A stretch of 64,000 nucleotides of DNA. Source: Chromatiales bacterium. GTDB lineage: Bacteria; Pseudomonadota; Gammaproteobacteria; UBA6429. A program made the translations under genes and the position numbers. The notes under the pieces are model-generated. The model had not been told where the DNA came from. It saw only the letters and a list, made by a program, of their open reading frames with translations, and ran no database searches. Location of the stretch: assembly GCA_027076405.1 (NCBI GenBank), contig JALTJN010000177.1, forward strand, positions 124,001 to 188,000, given 5' to 3'. Below, one piece after another: positions 17,641 to 28,679 of this stretch. The first letter of the stretch is position 1; every line of letters begins with the position of its first letter.

Positions 17641-20600
17641 TCAAAGTTCATTTAATTTTCTTTCTACAGTACTTAATAAATCGTTCACATTAACAGGTTT
17701 TGTTATATACCCGTCAAAACCTTGCTGCAGTGCCTTATTGATATCTTTAGGCATTGCATTTGCACTAATAGCAATAACAGGAATACTTTTAGTTATTTCA
17801 TCTTTGCGCAATTTATCAAAAAATTCATAACCGTCCATACCGGGCAAATTAATATCTAGTAAGATAATATCCGGAATGTTTTCTCTAGCAAGCTCAAGCC
17901 CAAGTAATGATTCTGGTGCACTCCACATATGTAAATTGGGTATGCAACTTAATATTTGCTCAACCAACCTTAGATTGGCCGGGTTATCTTCAACATATAG
18001 AACTGTTTTCATATTTTTCGTCTGTTCTATTTTTTCCGCCATCCCCCTATCCTCGTTACATGTATCATCTGTTGTTTCAGACATCTCACTTTCAGGATTA
18101 GTTTGAATATAAGGAAGCTCTATCCAAAATTCACTGCCTTTATCAACCTGACTTTCAACACCTATATCACCGCCCATAAGCTCAACTATTTTTTTTGTAA
18201 TTACCAGACCAATACCTGTTCCCTCTATACCTGAGTTTTCTATTCCCAATCGATCAAACACGATAAATAAACGTGATTGCTGTTCTTCACTAAGCCCATT
18301 GCCTGTATCCATTATACTTATACGAAAACGGTTGTTATTTTTTTTACTATAAGAAATTGTAACCCTGCCATTTTCGTTATTATATTTAACCGCATTACTC
18401 ATTAAGTTTAACAAGACCTGTTTTAAACGAGTCTTATCTATAACAACACTATCAGTAAAATCATCTAACATATTAAATTCAATTTTTTTATTATTTATTT
18501 TTACATCAATTCTAATACCTTTTTTTTGCGCTAAAGGTTCAATCAGATGCAAGGATTCCGTAATTACATCTTTCAGCAGAACGGCCTCACATAAGAGATC
18601 AATATGTCCTGATTCTATTTTTGACAAATTTAACACTTCATTAATCAAGCTCATAAGATGTTTACCAGCCACCATAATCTCATCGACATTTTTTTCTTGT
18701 TGATCAGTAAGAGGCTCTGACTTGTTTATTTTTAGCAGCTGACTAAACCCCATAATAGCATTCATAGGTGTACGAAGTTCATGACTCATACTGGAAAGAA
18801 ATTGTGATTTTGCACGATTTGCATTTTCAGCCTCTTCACGTGCAGCTATAATGTTTTTTTCGGACTCTTTAATTTTAGTAATATCACGTACTACACCAAG
18901 CATCTGCTGAGGATATCCCTCTTTATTTCTTACTACATCACCACTTTCATGAATCCAATGTACACTCCCATCAGGCCATACAACTCGATGCTCAATATCA
19001 TATTCCATATCATGCTCGACACAACTAGTAATAGCATCCATTACTCGTTGTCGGTCATCAAAATGAACAGCATAAATAAAATTATCATACGACATTTTTG
19101 TCTTATCCTTCGCATATCCAAACAACGACCAGATACGATCAGACCAATACATTTTTCCAGTGTTTATATTCCAATCCCATGTACCAATATTTGCAAAGTC
19201 CTGGCTACGCTTTAAACGTCTTTCATTTACCCTGAGTTCAGTTATATTTGTACGAATTGATACATACTTATAAGGCTTCCCTTTTTCATCAATAAAGGGA
19301 ACAATAGTTGAATCTACCCAGTATTCATCTCCATCTTTAGTCAAGTTACAGAGTACCCCATGCCATACTTTTCCGGATGATATAGTCTCCCAGAGAATTT
19401 TGAAAAAAACCTGATCATGGTGCTTAGATTTAAGTATACGATGATTTTTCCCCATCAGTTCCTGTCTTGAATAGCCGCTAATTTCACATAATTTATCATT
19501 GACATGAATAATCCTACCACTAACATCAGCCACGCTGACGATTGCATGCTGATCTAAGGTTGATAGTTGATATTTGTTTTCTCTTATTAAATTTTTTAAA
19601 TTTTGATTAAGCTTTACACTATTTCTTGCTCGCTTGGCGGTTGTGGTAATTTTTACCACAAGTTTTTTAGCATTAATCGGCTTTACCAGAAAATCATCCG
19701 CCCCCAGAGCCATAGCATCAAGTTGATTGTTGATATCTTGTTCTGCAGATAAAAATATTATGGGAATTAATGACCATCGGTCATCTAATCTTATCATTTT
19801 AACCAGCTCTTCTCCTGAACAATACGGCATAGAAATATCTACAACAATAACATCAGGCTTAAACTTTTCTATAGATTCAAACCCTGATAATGGTTTTGAG
19901 ATAGCTTCTACTTGAACACCGGCATCTATCAATATAGTTTCGTAACAGTTTAATAATGGTATATCGTTATCTATAATCAAAACACGATACGGCAAGGTAT
20001 CTGATGGTGTATTTAATGTTTTAATGGTCTGTAGAAGCTTATCCAATCTAACTGGTTTACTAAAATATCTTTCTGCGCCTTCTCTTACTACCAATAATTT
20101 TGTTTCAGTTTTAGTAGAGCTGGACATGTAAATCACTGGCACTAAGGAATTTACATTTTTCCTTATGAATTCTATTAACTTTACTCCTGTTATATCTTTA
20201 TCACTAAAATCTTCATCTACCAGAATAACGATAGGATTGTTGGTTTGACAAAACTTCTGTAGTTTTTCTAATTGTGTAAATTTCTGTGCTGTATATGAAT
20301 GCTTTTCTAAATTTTTAAATATGTCATCTTCAAATGTTTTATTATTTATTAACATATAAACAAGGTCACTCTCCATTCGACGATTTTCCTTGATTTCTTC
20401 ATCTTCCTTTGCATCAGATCCTAACCATATATCTGTAGTTTCTTTCAGTTTTTTTATCCAGCATCCCATTTTATTTTTTATTTCTTTATCTTCTTCAAAT
20501 GAAATATTTTCGTTAATTACCTCCTTACAGGCCAATTCTAATTTTCTTGCGAAATCACTAATATCTACAGCACCAAATGTTCCACCCGCATCTGCAAGCC

Positions 20601-20766
20601 TTAATAAATCGTGATGAAACTTTTCAAACACCTGCATATCAAAATGATAATTAAGTAAATCCCAGTCGGACTGGATACTTGTAACAGCAATTAGCAACTG
20701 TATTTTAAATTCAGCCAACAACGTACCAAATTCATTCCTGTTATTCATACTTGTTGAGGATTCCAT
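17641..20766 (-). CDS. Hybrid histidine kinase: degenerate HPt, three receivers, two PAS, kinase core
   Basis: A 1041-residue cytosolic phosphorelay protein with no membrane helix. Order: HPt-like domain (about 15-110), receiver 1 (about 135-250, D184), receiver 2 (258-380, D310 in VIVVDISMP), PAS1 (about 400-510), PAS2-PAC (about 525-635, WPDGSVHWIHESGDVVRN), HisKA (H662 in SMSHELRTPMNAIMGF), HATPase (about 775-885, EGTGIGLVITKKIV), receiver 3 (about 915-1037, IILLDINLPGMDG). The HPt motif reads LRLADAGGTFGA where active domains have H-x-L-x-G, so the acceptor His is Leu55. It lies 44 bases after the HTH-receiver gene, a likely operon. The gene at 21832-24772 is a decayed paralogue with the same order. 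Confidence 0.9.
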   Translation of the reverse strand: MESSTSMNNRNEFGTLLAEFKIQLLIAVTSIQSDWDLLNYHFDMQVFEKFHHDLLRLADAGGTFGAVDISDFARKLELACKEVINENISFEEDKEIKNKMGCWIKKLKETTDIWLGSDAKEDEEIKENRRMESDLVYMLINNKTFEDDIFKNLEKHSYTAQKFTQLEKLQKFCQTNNPIVILVDEDFSDKDITGVKLIEFIRKNVNSLVPVIYMSSSTKTETKLLVVREGAERYFSKPVRLDKLLQTIKTLNTPSDTLPYRVLIIDNDIPLLNCYETILIDAGVQVEAISKPLSGFESIEKFKPDVIVVDISMPYCSGEELVKMIRLDDRWSLIPIIFLSAEQDINNQLDAMALGADDFLVKPINAKKLVVKITTTAKRARNSVKLNQNLKNLIRENKYQLSTLDQHAIVSVADVSGRIIHVNDKLCEISGYSRQELMGKNHRILKSKHHDQVFFKILWETISSGKVWHGVLCNLTKDGDEYWVDSTIVPFIDEKGKPYKYVSIRTNITELRVNERRLKRSQDFANIGTWDWNINTGKMYWSDRIWSLFGYAKDKTKMSYDNFIYAVHFDDRQRVMDAITSCVEHDMEYDIEHRVVWPDGSVHWIHESGDVVRNKEGYPQQMLGVVRDITKIKESEKNIIAAREEAENANRAKSQFLSSMSHELRTPMNAIMGFSQLLKINKSEPLTDQQEKNVDEIMVAGKHLMSLINEVLNLSKIESGHIDLLCEAVLLKDVITESLHLIEPLAQKKGIRIDVKINNKKIEFNMLDDFTDSVVIDKTRLKQVLLNLMSNAVKYNNENGRVTISYSKKNNNRFRISIMDTGNGLSEEQQSRLFIVFDRLGIENSGIEGTGIGLVITKKIVELMGGDIGVESQVDKGSEFWIELPYIQTNPESEMSETTDDTCNEDRGMAEKIEQTKNMKTVLYVEDNPANLRLVEQILSCIPNLHMWSAPESLLGLELARENIPDIILLDINLPGMDGYEFFDKLRKDEITKSIPVIAISANAMPKDINKALQQGFDGYITKPVNVNDLLSTVERKLNEL

Positions 20767-20810
20767 ATCTTCTCTCGTGTATTTCCTTCAGTTATACTTA
20801 CACAAAGTAT

Positions 20811-21368
20811 TTATAAATACTTTTTATTAACCAGCGACTCTAATTTACTAAAAGACACCGGTTTTTCAAGAACCATCACATCTTCTGTAATCCCACCTTG
20901 CTTCTTTATTTCGTCTTTAGTTAATGCACTAACAACAATTAAAAAACTATTTGACAGTTCCTGATTTTCTTTTATCGCTTTGATCATCTCAAAGCCATTC
21001 ATATTCGGCATCATTAGATCGGTAATGATAATATCAGGAGTTACTTTTCCTATTCTTATTAAGCCAGCATAACCATCATTTGCCATAGATAACTCAATAT
21101 CAAAATCCCATAATTCAAAGTGTTCTTTATACAGTTTTTGATCTTGTGGATTATCCTCTACTACCACAATCGAAATAGTTTTAGCTCCCGTTTTATTTTT
21201 ATTGCCAAGCATTTTTTCAATAGAAGATTTTGTTATTCGACGATGACCACCGACTGTTTTCCAGGAATGAAGCAATCCATTATTTGTCCATTGCTGAATA
21301 GTACTTACCGCAACATCTAACAATTTAGCGGCTTCTCGACTAGTCAAGTATTCCTTAGCTTTTGCCAT
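20811..21368 (-). CDS. HTH (excisionase/MerR-like) plus receiver regulator
   Basis: A 185-residue protein with a DNA-binding domain in front of a receiver, the reverse of ordinary response regulators. Residues 1-55 are a winged-HTH_17/BldC-type module (YLTSREAAKLLDVAVSTIQQ, GLLHSWKTVGGHRRI). Residues 65-185 are a receiver (VVVEDNPQD, IIITDLMMPNMNGFE, LEKPVSF). I start at ATG 21368 since GGGGA lies four to five bases upstream; a TTG at 21371 lacks spacing. It is 44 bases upstream of the intact hybrid kinase, so probably the DNA-binding output of that relay. The N-terminal HTH superficially resembles phage excisionases, but no integrase is near. Confidence 0.88.
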   Translation of the reverse strand: MAKAKEYLTSREAAKLLDVAVSTIQQWTNNGLLHSWKTVGGHRRITKSSIEKMLGNKNKTGAKTISIVVVEDNPQDQKLYKEHFELWDFDIELSMANDGYAGLIRIGKVTPDIIITDLMMPNMNGFEMIKAIKENQELSNSFLIVVSALTKDEIKKQGGITEDVMVLEKPVSFSKLESLVNKKYL

Positions 21369-21831
21369 CAAATCCCCACATTTTTACAACTGAATCTACT
21401 ATATAATAATCGTCATTTTCGTCATAATAATCATTATCGGCATATTTAAAGTAATACTTTAGTAAAATAATCATGAATAATGAAAATATATAATTTAAAT
21501 GACAATGACATGCGCATTGACGATGGTCGTCTACAATTAATTCAGAAGAGCTGTAAAATATTGGCTTAAAGACCAACTTTAAGTAATTGCTCATCCAGAT
21601 GCTCAGAAAAGAGAGTTATAAAATGGGCCAGACCACAGACAAACGGCAATCTATCCACTTAGATGTTCGGATTCACGCAAATAGCATTCAATAAAATAAA
21701 AGAGGATCCACCATGGGTGTCCATAAATAAAATAACATGGAATAAAAGATTATTTTTATATTACCGTATTAACAATCTTTTTTATTTAGGGAAATAAACT
21801 GAAAATGAGTAACCAATGAAAGCTCAACAAA
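21369..21831. other. Intergenic stretch between HTH-receiver gene and decayed kinase
   Basis: About 460 very AT-rich bases. The promoter of the HTH-receiver gene is expected in 21370-21480, where the minus strand carries two near-direct repeats of the type AATGA(CG)ATTATTAT; I cannot fix a -35/-10 pair. Two very short plus-strand frames (starts near 21623 and 21713) were seen but have no supporting features. No other gene is evident. Confidence 0.4.
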
Positions 21832-24772
21832 CTATCCATTGAGTTTTTCATCAGCAGCCGTTAATAGCTCATTAATGTTAAAGGGTTTTGTAATGTAATA
21901 ATTAAAGCCAGCATTGAGACCTTTTGTATATCTTTTGGCATTGCATTTGCGCTAATTGCAATCACAGGAGTATTTGTCGTCTCAGCTCGTTGCCGTAATA
22001 AATCAAGAACTTCAAACCCATCAATTCCCGGCAAATTAATGTCCAGTAAAATTAAATCAAGCTTATGTTCTTCTACCAGCTCAAGTCCTAATAAGGATTC
22101 GTGTGCAGTCCACATATTGACATGCGGTAAGCGCCCAAGTAATTGTGAAACCAAACGAAGATTAGCCGGGTTATCTTCAATATAAAGTATACTTCGTGTT
22201 GCTTCGAGTATTACATCAACATTATATTTTGATGTTTCATTTTCTTCTGTTCCGTCAGATATAATACTGCTTAGTAATTCAAACCAGAAGGTACTACCCA
22301 CATCAGGCTGACTTTCTACACCAGTCCCCTCCATTAAATCTATAATATTACGTGAAATAATCAGACCAATGCCAGTCCCTTCGACGTCAGTGTTTTTAGC
22401 ACCTAAGCGGTTAAATGTGGTAAATAATTGTTCTTGTTGTTCATTATTAAGTCCTACTCACGTATCTGAAATGCTTATTCTCACATTTTCATTTGACTCG
22501 CAGCATACAACTGTAATTTCACCTTTCTCAGAATTATATTTTACTACATTACTAAGAAAATTAATTATCACCTGTTTCAGGCGAGTATAATCAGCGCGAA
22601 CATTATTTTTTATCTCTGTTAAATTATTTATACTGACTTCATTTTTGTCACGATACAATTTAATTAAAATCCCTCGTTTATCTGCAAGCGGTAAAATTAA
22701 CTGTAATGACTCTGTTATTACATCGCTAAAATAACATTTTCAATCGACAAATCAATTCTTCCCGCTTCTATTTTCTCGAGATCTAAAACTTCATTTATCA
22801 ATTCAAGTAAATGATCACTAGCTTTCAATATCTCATTAACATTTTCACTTTGATTTTCAGTTAGTGGAGATCTGCTATCCATTTTGAGTAACTGGCCAAA
22901 TCCCATTATAGCATTCATTGGGGTTCGAAGTTCATGGCGCATATTGGATAGAAATTATGATTTTGCATTCAGCTTCTTCTCTAGCATCTATTAATGCACA
23001 CTCTGCTTTTTTTCTTTTTGTTATATCCTGAACCACACCTAACATGTGTTGTGGTTTATTGTTTATATCCCGAACTACATTACCACTTTCATGTACCCTG
23101 TAAATACTTTTATCCGGCCATATAACACGATGTTCAATATTGTAATCCACATCACTTACCAAACAATTTTTGACGGCATCAATTACGGATTGTCTGTCAT
23201 CTGGATGTATTGCTGCTAAAAGATTTTCATAAGTGGTATTGGTTAGCTCCTTAACATAGCTAAATAAAGGCTAGATACGATCGACCAGAACAAATCACCT
23301 GATTCAATATTCCAGTTCCAGGAACCAATATTAGCAAACCTTTGACTACGTTCTAAATGTGCTTCACTTTGTATTACTTTAGTTACATCAGTTCTCGCAG
23401 AGACATATTTATAAGGTTTACCATTCTCGTCTAAAAAAGGAACAATCGTCGATTCTACCCAATATTATTTATTATCTTTAGTGTGGCTGCACATCAGTCC
23501 ATGCCAGTTTTTTTCGTTTGAAATAGTTTTCCACATTTCTTCATAAAATGAAGCAGGGTTATGCTGATTCGATGCTATTAGTTAAAATTCACTTTCACGT
23601 AACGATACTTCTAAATCATGATTAATTTGATGGGTGCGCAGAGATATTTTTGCGCTTGGCAATCACTGCTGAAATTAAATGATTCGCAGAAACAGGCTTA
23701 AGTAAAAAACCTTCCCCTCCCAGACTCAGAGCATCCAGCTGAATATCAAGACTTGTATCTGTTGAAATAAACATTATTGGTGTTATTGCCCAATAATCAT
23801 TCTGGCGAATGACTTGAGCAACTTCTGGCCCTTAGCATTCTGGCATATGAATATCCAGAATAATAACGTCCGGTTTAAACTCATCTAATGGTTCTACTCA
23901 TTGGATTAGAAAGTATTTTAACTTTCAGACCAGCCCCACTCAGTATGCCATCATAATATTCAAGTGTCGCGATATCATCATCGACTAATAAAACACGATA
24001 TGTTTCATTAATCGTATGTTCAATAAACCCATTTAGTGTTTTAGATAATCTGTTAACTTTAACGGGCTTACAAAAGAAGCGCTACGCGCCTAATTTTGCA
24101 CAAATTAGCCGTGCTTCCATATCATTTCTGGATGATATAAAAATAAGAGGAGGGAAAATATGTTGTTCTTTTTTTAATTTATCGAATATCTCCGCATATT
24201 CAATAACATCAGCTTTAAAGATTACATCTAATACAATTACATCCGGCTTTTTTATCTTGAATGCATCTGAAAATGCCATTAAATCGGGATAAACGTCAAC
24301 AACAAACCCATTTTTTTCCAGTTTTATTTTTAATTTTTTGCCAAAAGTTCGTCATGTTCTACCAGATAGATTAATTATCTTCACTATCCGTTTAATTCTT
24401 TAATGGTATAACATAAGATATTTTTTCCGGTTGCCAGTCAATAATACTTTTATTTAGTATTTTTATAATGTCTGAAACTTTCGATTCCAATCCATCAAAC
24501 AACTCATTATCTTTTAACAATTTCTTAAAGCTCTCAACGAGTTCTTTCGAATACTTACAAACTTCTATAGCACCAAATGTAGCTGATGAGCCCACCAGAT
24601 TATGTGCCATTAAATAACAGTTTTCGATAATAGTTGTGTCTGGCTTTTGTTTATCGAGAGAAAACCAGAGTGATTCCAGTTCTGCTAACTTAACAGGTAA
24701 TGCAGCTTTAAATTCTGTTTGCAGCGAAGCTAATTTTTCTCTATCTCTAGTTGGCTTCTTGTAACCATTTAT
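21832..24772 (-). pseudogene. Decayed hybrid histidine kinase, paralogue of the gene at 17641-20766
   Basis: Fragments in order match the intact neighbour: HPt (24610-24392, AHNLVGSSATFGA with the acceptor His kept), receiver (24279-24082), receiver 2 (about 24000-23680), PAS1, PAS2 (about 23450-22990), HisKA (MRHELRTPMNAIMGFGQLL, about 22940), HATPase (about 22660-22290) and C-terminal receiver (DLILLDINLPGIDG, about 22040). Readable in-frame stops: TAG 24082-24084 (Glu in the paralogue), TAA 23832-23834 (Ser), TAA 23582-23584, TAA 23465-23467 (Glu), TAG 23271-23273 (Trp), a TAA in the KSQFLS motif near 22960 (Gln), TGA 22458-22460 (Gly). Frameshifts lie near 23910, 23290, 22725 and 21930. 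The start is unclear; an ATA at 24772-24770 may be a lost ATG. Confidence 0.92.
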
Positions 24773-24928
24773 TTTCTCTTAAAAATCAATTAACCATCTT
24801 AAATATTTTTTATATTATTCCTGATATATATCGTCGGTTGTAGCAAGTTCTTGAATAATTAACAAATGTTTACTCTACTTACCCCTATTTACTTCAAAAA
24901 GACCTGATTTAATAATAATGATGAAAAA

Positions 24929-24957
24929 AAAAGCCTATCTGTTGGATAGGCTTTTTT
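24929..24957 (-). terminator. Intrinsic terminator downstream of purA
   Basis: AAGCCTATC (24931-24939) pairs with GATAGGCTT (24945-24953) around a five-base loop, flanked by A and T runs on both sides. It lies about 20 bases beyond the purA stop and separates purA from the signalling island. Confidence 0.85.
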
Positions 24958-24976
24958 AAACTAATTTAAAGTTAAC

Positions 24977-26299
<1,323 letters not shown>

Positions 26300-26373
26300 T
26301 TATTTAATAATTTATAAATCTTTTGTAGCCCGCTTTCAGAGTAGCAAACATCTCTTTACGGATTTTTTATTCC

Positions 26374-26396
26374 GTGTCGGCTTAAAACCGACGACA
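26374..26396. repeat. Extragenic palindrome with GTCGG/CCGAC arms
   Basis: GTCGG (26376-26380) and CCGAC (26388-26392) form a short stem with a seven-base loop, followed by GACACAAA. It is similar in sequence and flank to 10834-10862 (GTCGGC...GCCGACGACGCAA) and lies in the purA-hisZ spacer. Confidence 0.5.
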
Positions 26397-26408
26397 CAAA
26401 TCAAACTA

Positions 26409-27584
26409 TCACTTAACTTTCCAGCTTGAACCGTCTTTAACTAATTCACGATCACAACCCATCTCTTTTGCATTGCCCGTTTGTTCAGGCAAAGCACAAA
26501 TGACTCTTTCACCTTTTTGACGTAGTTTAGTGATTGTTTGTTGTAATGCCGGATCATTGTCCGCGGGGGCGTAAATTGCTGCAAGCTGATTGTTTTTATA
26601 CGTGGATAACGAAAGCAATGTTTTCAGATCGGTACTAAAACCGGTAGCAGGTCTTGCTCGTCCAAAAACCTCACCAATATCGTTATAGCGACCACCCTGA
26701 GCAACAGCCTGTCCCCGGCCAGTGACATATGCGGCGAAAACCATACCTGTGTGGTAGTGATAGCCACGTAGTTCGGCTAAATCGTAGTTCACTTTTAACT
26801 CGGGCACACGTTCTTTAAGTAAATCTGAAATATGGGTTAATTCAGCTAATGCACTTTCAACACCTTTGCCCATATTTTTCAAAATAGTTTGCGCATTTGC
26901 CAGTACTGTTTCATCACCATTTAACTTAGTGAGTGCAGCAATAGCTGTTGCAATATTCTTGTCCAGATTCCAGTCTTTTAAATAAAGCGCAATTTCTGTG
27001 TTTGCTTTACGTTGCAAACTATCAAATAAAATAGCTTCCTGCTCTTTATTCAAGCCGGCTTGTTTAACCAGTTCCCGATAAATCCCAACATGGCCTAAAT
27101 CGACAAAAGGAGTTGTAACACCAGACATAGCTAATGTTTCTAACATCAGGGTAATAACTTCAACATCACTTTCAATACCGGCGTGGCCATAAAGTTCTGC
27201 ACCAACCTGAAGCGGGCTACGTGAACCGGCAAAACCATCGTTACGGGTGTGTAAAACTGTACCAATATAACAAAGACGTGTTGGAGTATCCTGATTCAAC
27301 TGATGCGCATCAATACGTGCCACCTGCGGTGTCATATCTGCACGAATTCCCATTAAACGACCGGTTAATTGATCCGTCAGTTTAAAGGTTTGAATATCTA
27401 AATCATTTCCTGTGCCGGTTAACAAAGATTCGAGATATTCAATAAATGGCGGGATAACAAGATCATAACCCCAGCTTTCAAAGTTATCTAATAATTTTCG
27501 TCGCAATTGTTCCAGTCGCTTTGCTTCTTTTGGCAAAACTTCTTCAATTCCTTCGGGGAGTAACCAGCGGTCTGTTTTATTCAT
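26409..27584 (-). CDS. hisZ: ATP phosphoribosyltransferase regulatory subunit HisZ
   Basis: A class-II HisRS-like paralogue without tRNA charging activity that activates short-form HisG in histidine synthesis, 391 residues. Recognisable: WLLPEGIEEVLPKEAKRLE start, TFKLTDQLTGRLMGIRADMTPQ (motif 2-like), and GGRYNDIGEVFGRARPATGFS. hisZ next to purA and hflC is common in non-enteric Gammaproteobacteria and implies a short HisG elsewhere. It is 28 bases downstream of the DUF2065 gene. Confidence 0.95.
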   Translation of the reverse strand: MNKTDRWLLPEGIEEVLPKEAKRLEQLRRKLLDNFESWGYDLVIPPFIEYLESLLTGTGNDLDIQTFKLTDQLTGRLMGIRADMTPQVARIDAHQLNQDTPTRLCYIGTVLHTRNDGFAGSRSPLQVGAELYGHAGIESDVEVITLMLETLAMSGVTTPFVDLGHVGIYRELVKQAGLNKEQEAILFDSLQRKANTEIALYLKDWNLDKNIATAIAALTKLNGDETVLANAQTILKNMGKGVESALAELTHISDLLKERVPELKVNYDLAELRGYHYHTGMVFAAYVTGRGQAVAQGGRYNDIGEVFGRARPATGFSTDLKTLLSLSTYKNNQLAAIYAPADNDPALQQTITKLRQKGERVICALPEQTGNAKEMGCDRELVKDGSSWKVK

Positions 27585-27612
27585 GTTAGTATTAAATTTT
27601 AAAAGTAAATTC

Positions 27613-27801
27613 TTATTGAGTTAATAAATAAACGACAACTGCACCGATTGTCATACTGATCAAACCCATTACACGCAAAGAGCTTTCATCAAGCTCTCTT
27701 ACAGTACTCATTGTTTTTTTAAATGCTTTTGGATTAAGTGCAGGCATTAAACCTTCAATAACCAGCACCAAACCAAACGCTATCCATAATGAATCCGGCA
27801 T
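27613..27801 (-). CDS. DUF2065 (YjeT-like) small inner-membrane protein
   Basis: A 62-residue protein with two hydrophobic helices (SLWIAFGLVLVIEGLMPAL and a C-terminal VMGLISMTIGAVVVYLL) and the family core NPKAFKKTM. It lies nine bases after hflC, as yjeT does in E. coli, and is probably part of the same transcript. Function unknown. Confidence 0.88.
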   Translation of the reverse strand: MPDSLWIAFGLVLVIEGLMPALNPKAFKKTMSTVRELDESSLRVMGLISMTIGAVVVYLLTQ

Positions 27802-27810
27802 TCGTAATAC

Positions 27811-28677
27811 TTACTTTGATTTTTTAAAGTATTTGAAAAAGTCAGAACTCGGATCAAGTACCATGATGTCATTTTGCGAATCAAATGAATTTTTATATGC
27901 CGTTAAACTGCGATAAAAAGAATAAAACTCACGGTCTTTATTATACGCTTTAGCATAAATTGCTGATGCTTTACCATCACCATCACCACGTGTTTTTTCA
28001 GCATCACGATAAGCTTCAGCTAAAGTTACAGTACGTTGACGATCAGCATCGGCACGAATTCTTTCTGCTGCTTCTGCACCACGCGAACGGTAATCTTTTG
28101 CAACACGGGTACGCTCTGCTTCCATTCGACGATAAACCGAATTACTAATGTCTTCACTAAAGTCGATGCGTTTTACACGAACATCTACTACAGTAATACC
28201 AAATTTTTTGACTTGCTTGTTTGCAGCACTTGTACTGGTATCCATTAGTTCTTTACGTTCACCGGAAATAACTTCCTGAATCGTACGTTTACTGAATTGC
28301 TCACGTAAACTGTCATTAACAACAGTGTATAAACGCTCAGCAGCAATACGCTCGTTACCGCCTGACATGGACTTATAATAAGTTGCGACATCATTAATGC
28401 GCCACTTTACAAAGAAATCCACATTCACATTTTTCTTTTCTTTTGTGAGGTAATTTGCTGGTCGTGCATCTAACGTCAGAATACGTTTATCAAATTTCCT
28501 GACATTATTGATAAAAGGAAATTTAAAATGAATTCCCGGTTTAAAATCCGTTTTAACAATTTCACCTAAACGAAATTTTAATGCTAACTCGCGTTCATCA
28601 ATAATAAATACTGACATTAAAGCAATTATTAAAACAACAACTGCTGCAATTAGACCTGATGTTTTTATATCAAACAT
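27811..28677 (-). CDS. hflC: HflC, FtsH modulator
   Basis: A 288-residue SPFH/prohibitin-family protein with one N-terminal transmembrane helix (LIAAVVVLIIALMSVFII) followed by DERELALKFRLGEIV. With HflK it forms the periplasmic cage that controls access of substrates to FtsH. The long charged helix (RSRGAEAAERIRADADRQR) is typical. Two bases separate it from hflK, so the two are coupled. Confidence 0.97.
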   Translation of the reverse strand: MFDIKTSGLIAAVVVLIIALMSVFIIDERELALKFRLGEIVKTDFKPGIHFKFPFINNVRKFDKRILTLDARPANYLTKEKKNVNVDFFVKWRINDVATYYKSMSGGNERIAAERLYTVVNDSLREQFSKRTIQEVISGERKELMDTSTSAANKQVKKFGITVVDVRVKRIDFSEDISNSVYRRMEAERTRVAKDYRSRGAEAAERIRADADRQRTVTLAEAYRDAEKTRGDGDGKASAIYAKAYNKDREFYSFYRSLTAYKNSFDSQNDIMVLDPSSDFFKYFKKSK

Positions 28678-28679
28678 GA

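Noticed and set aside
20811..21368. Phage excisionase gene
   Set aside because: The HTH matches that superfamily, but it is fused to a complete receiver and sits in a kinase operon without phage genes.
21623..21694. 23-codon plus-strand frame (starts MGQTTDKRQS)
   Set aside because: Ribosome site is weak, sequence is not hydrophobic or conserved-looking, and the region is degraded spacer.
24776..24976. Attachment-site duplicate of the tRNA-Leu 3' end
   Set aside because: I looked for CTCTCGGCACCA or its neighbours near the right end of the island and found none; no integrase is present.
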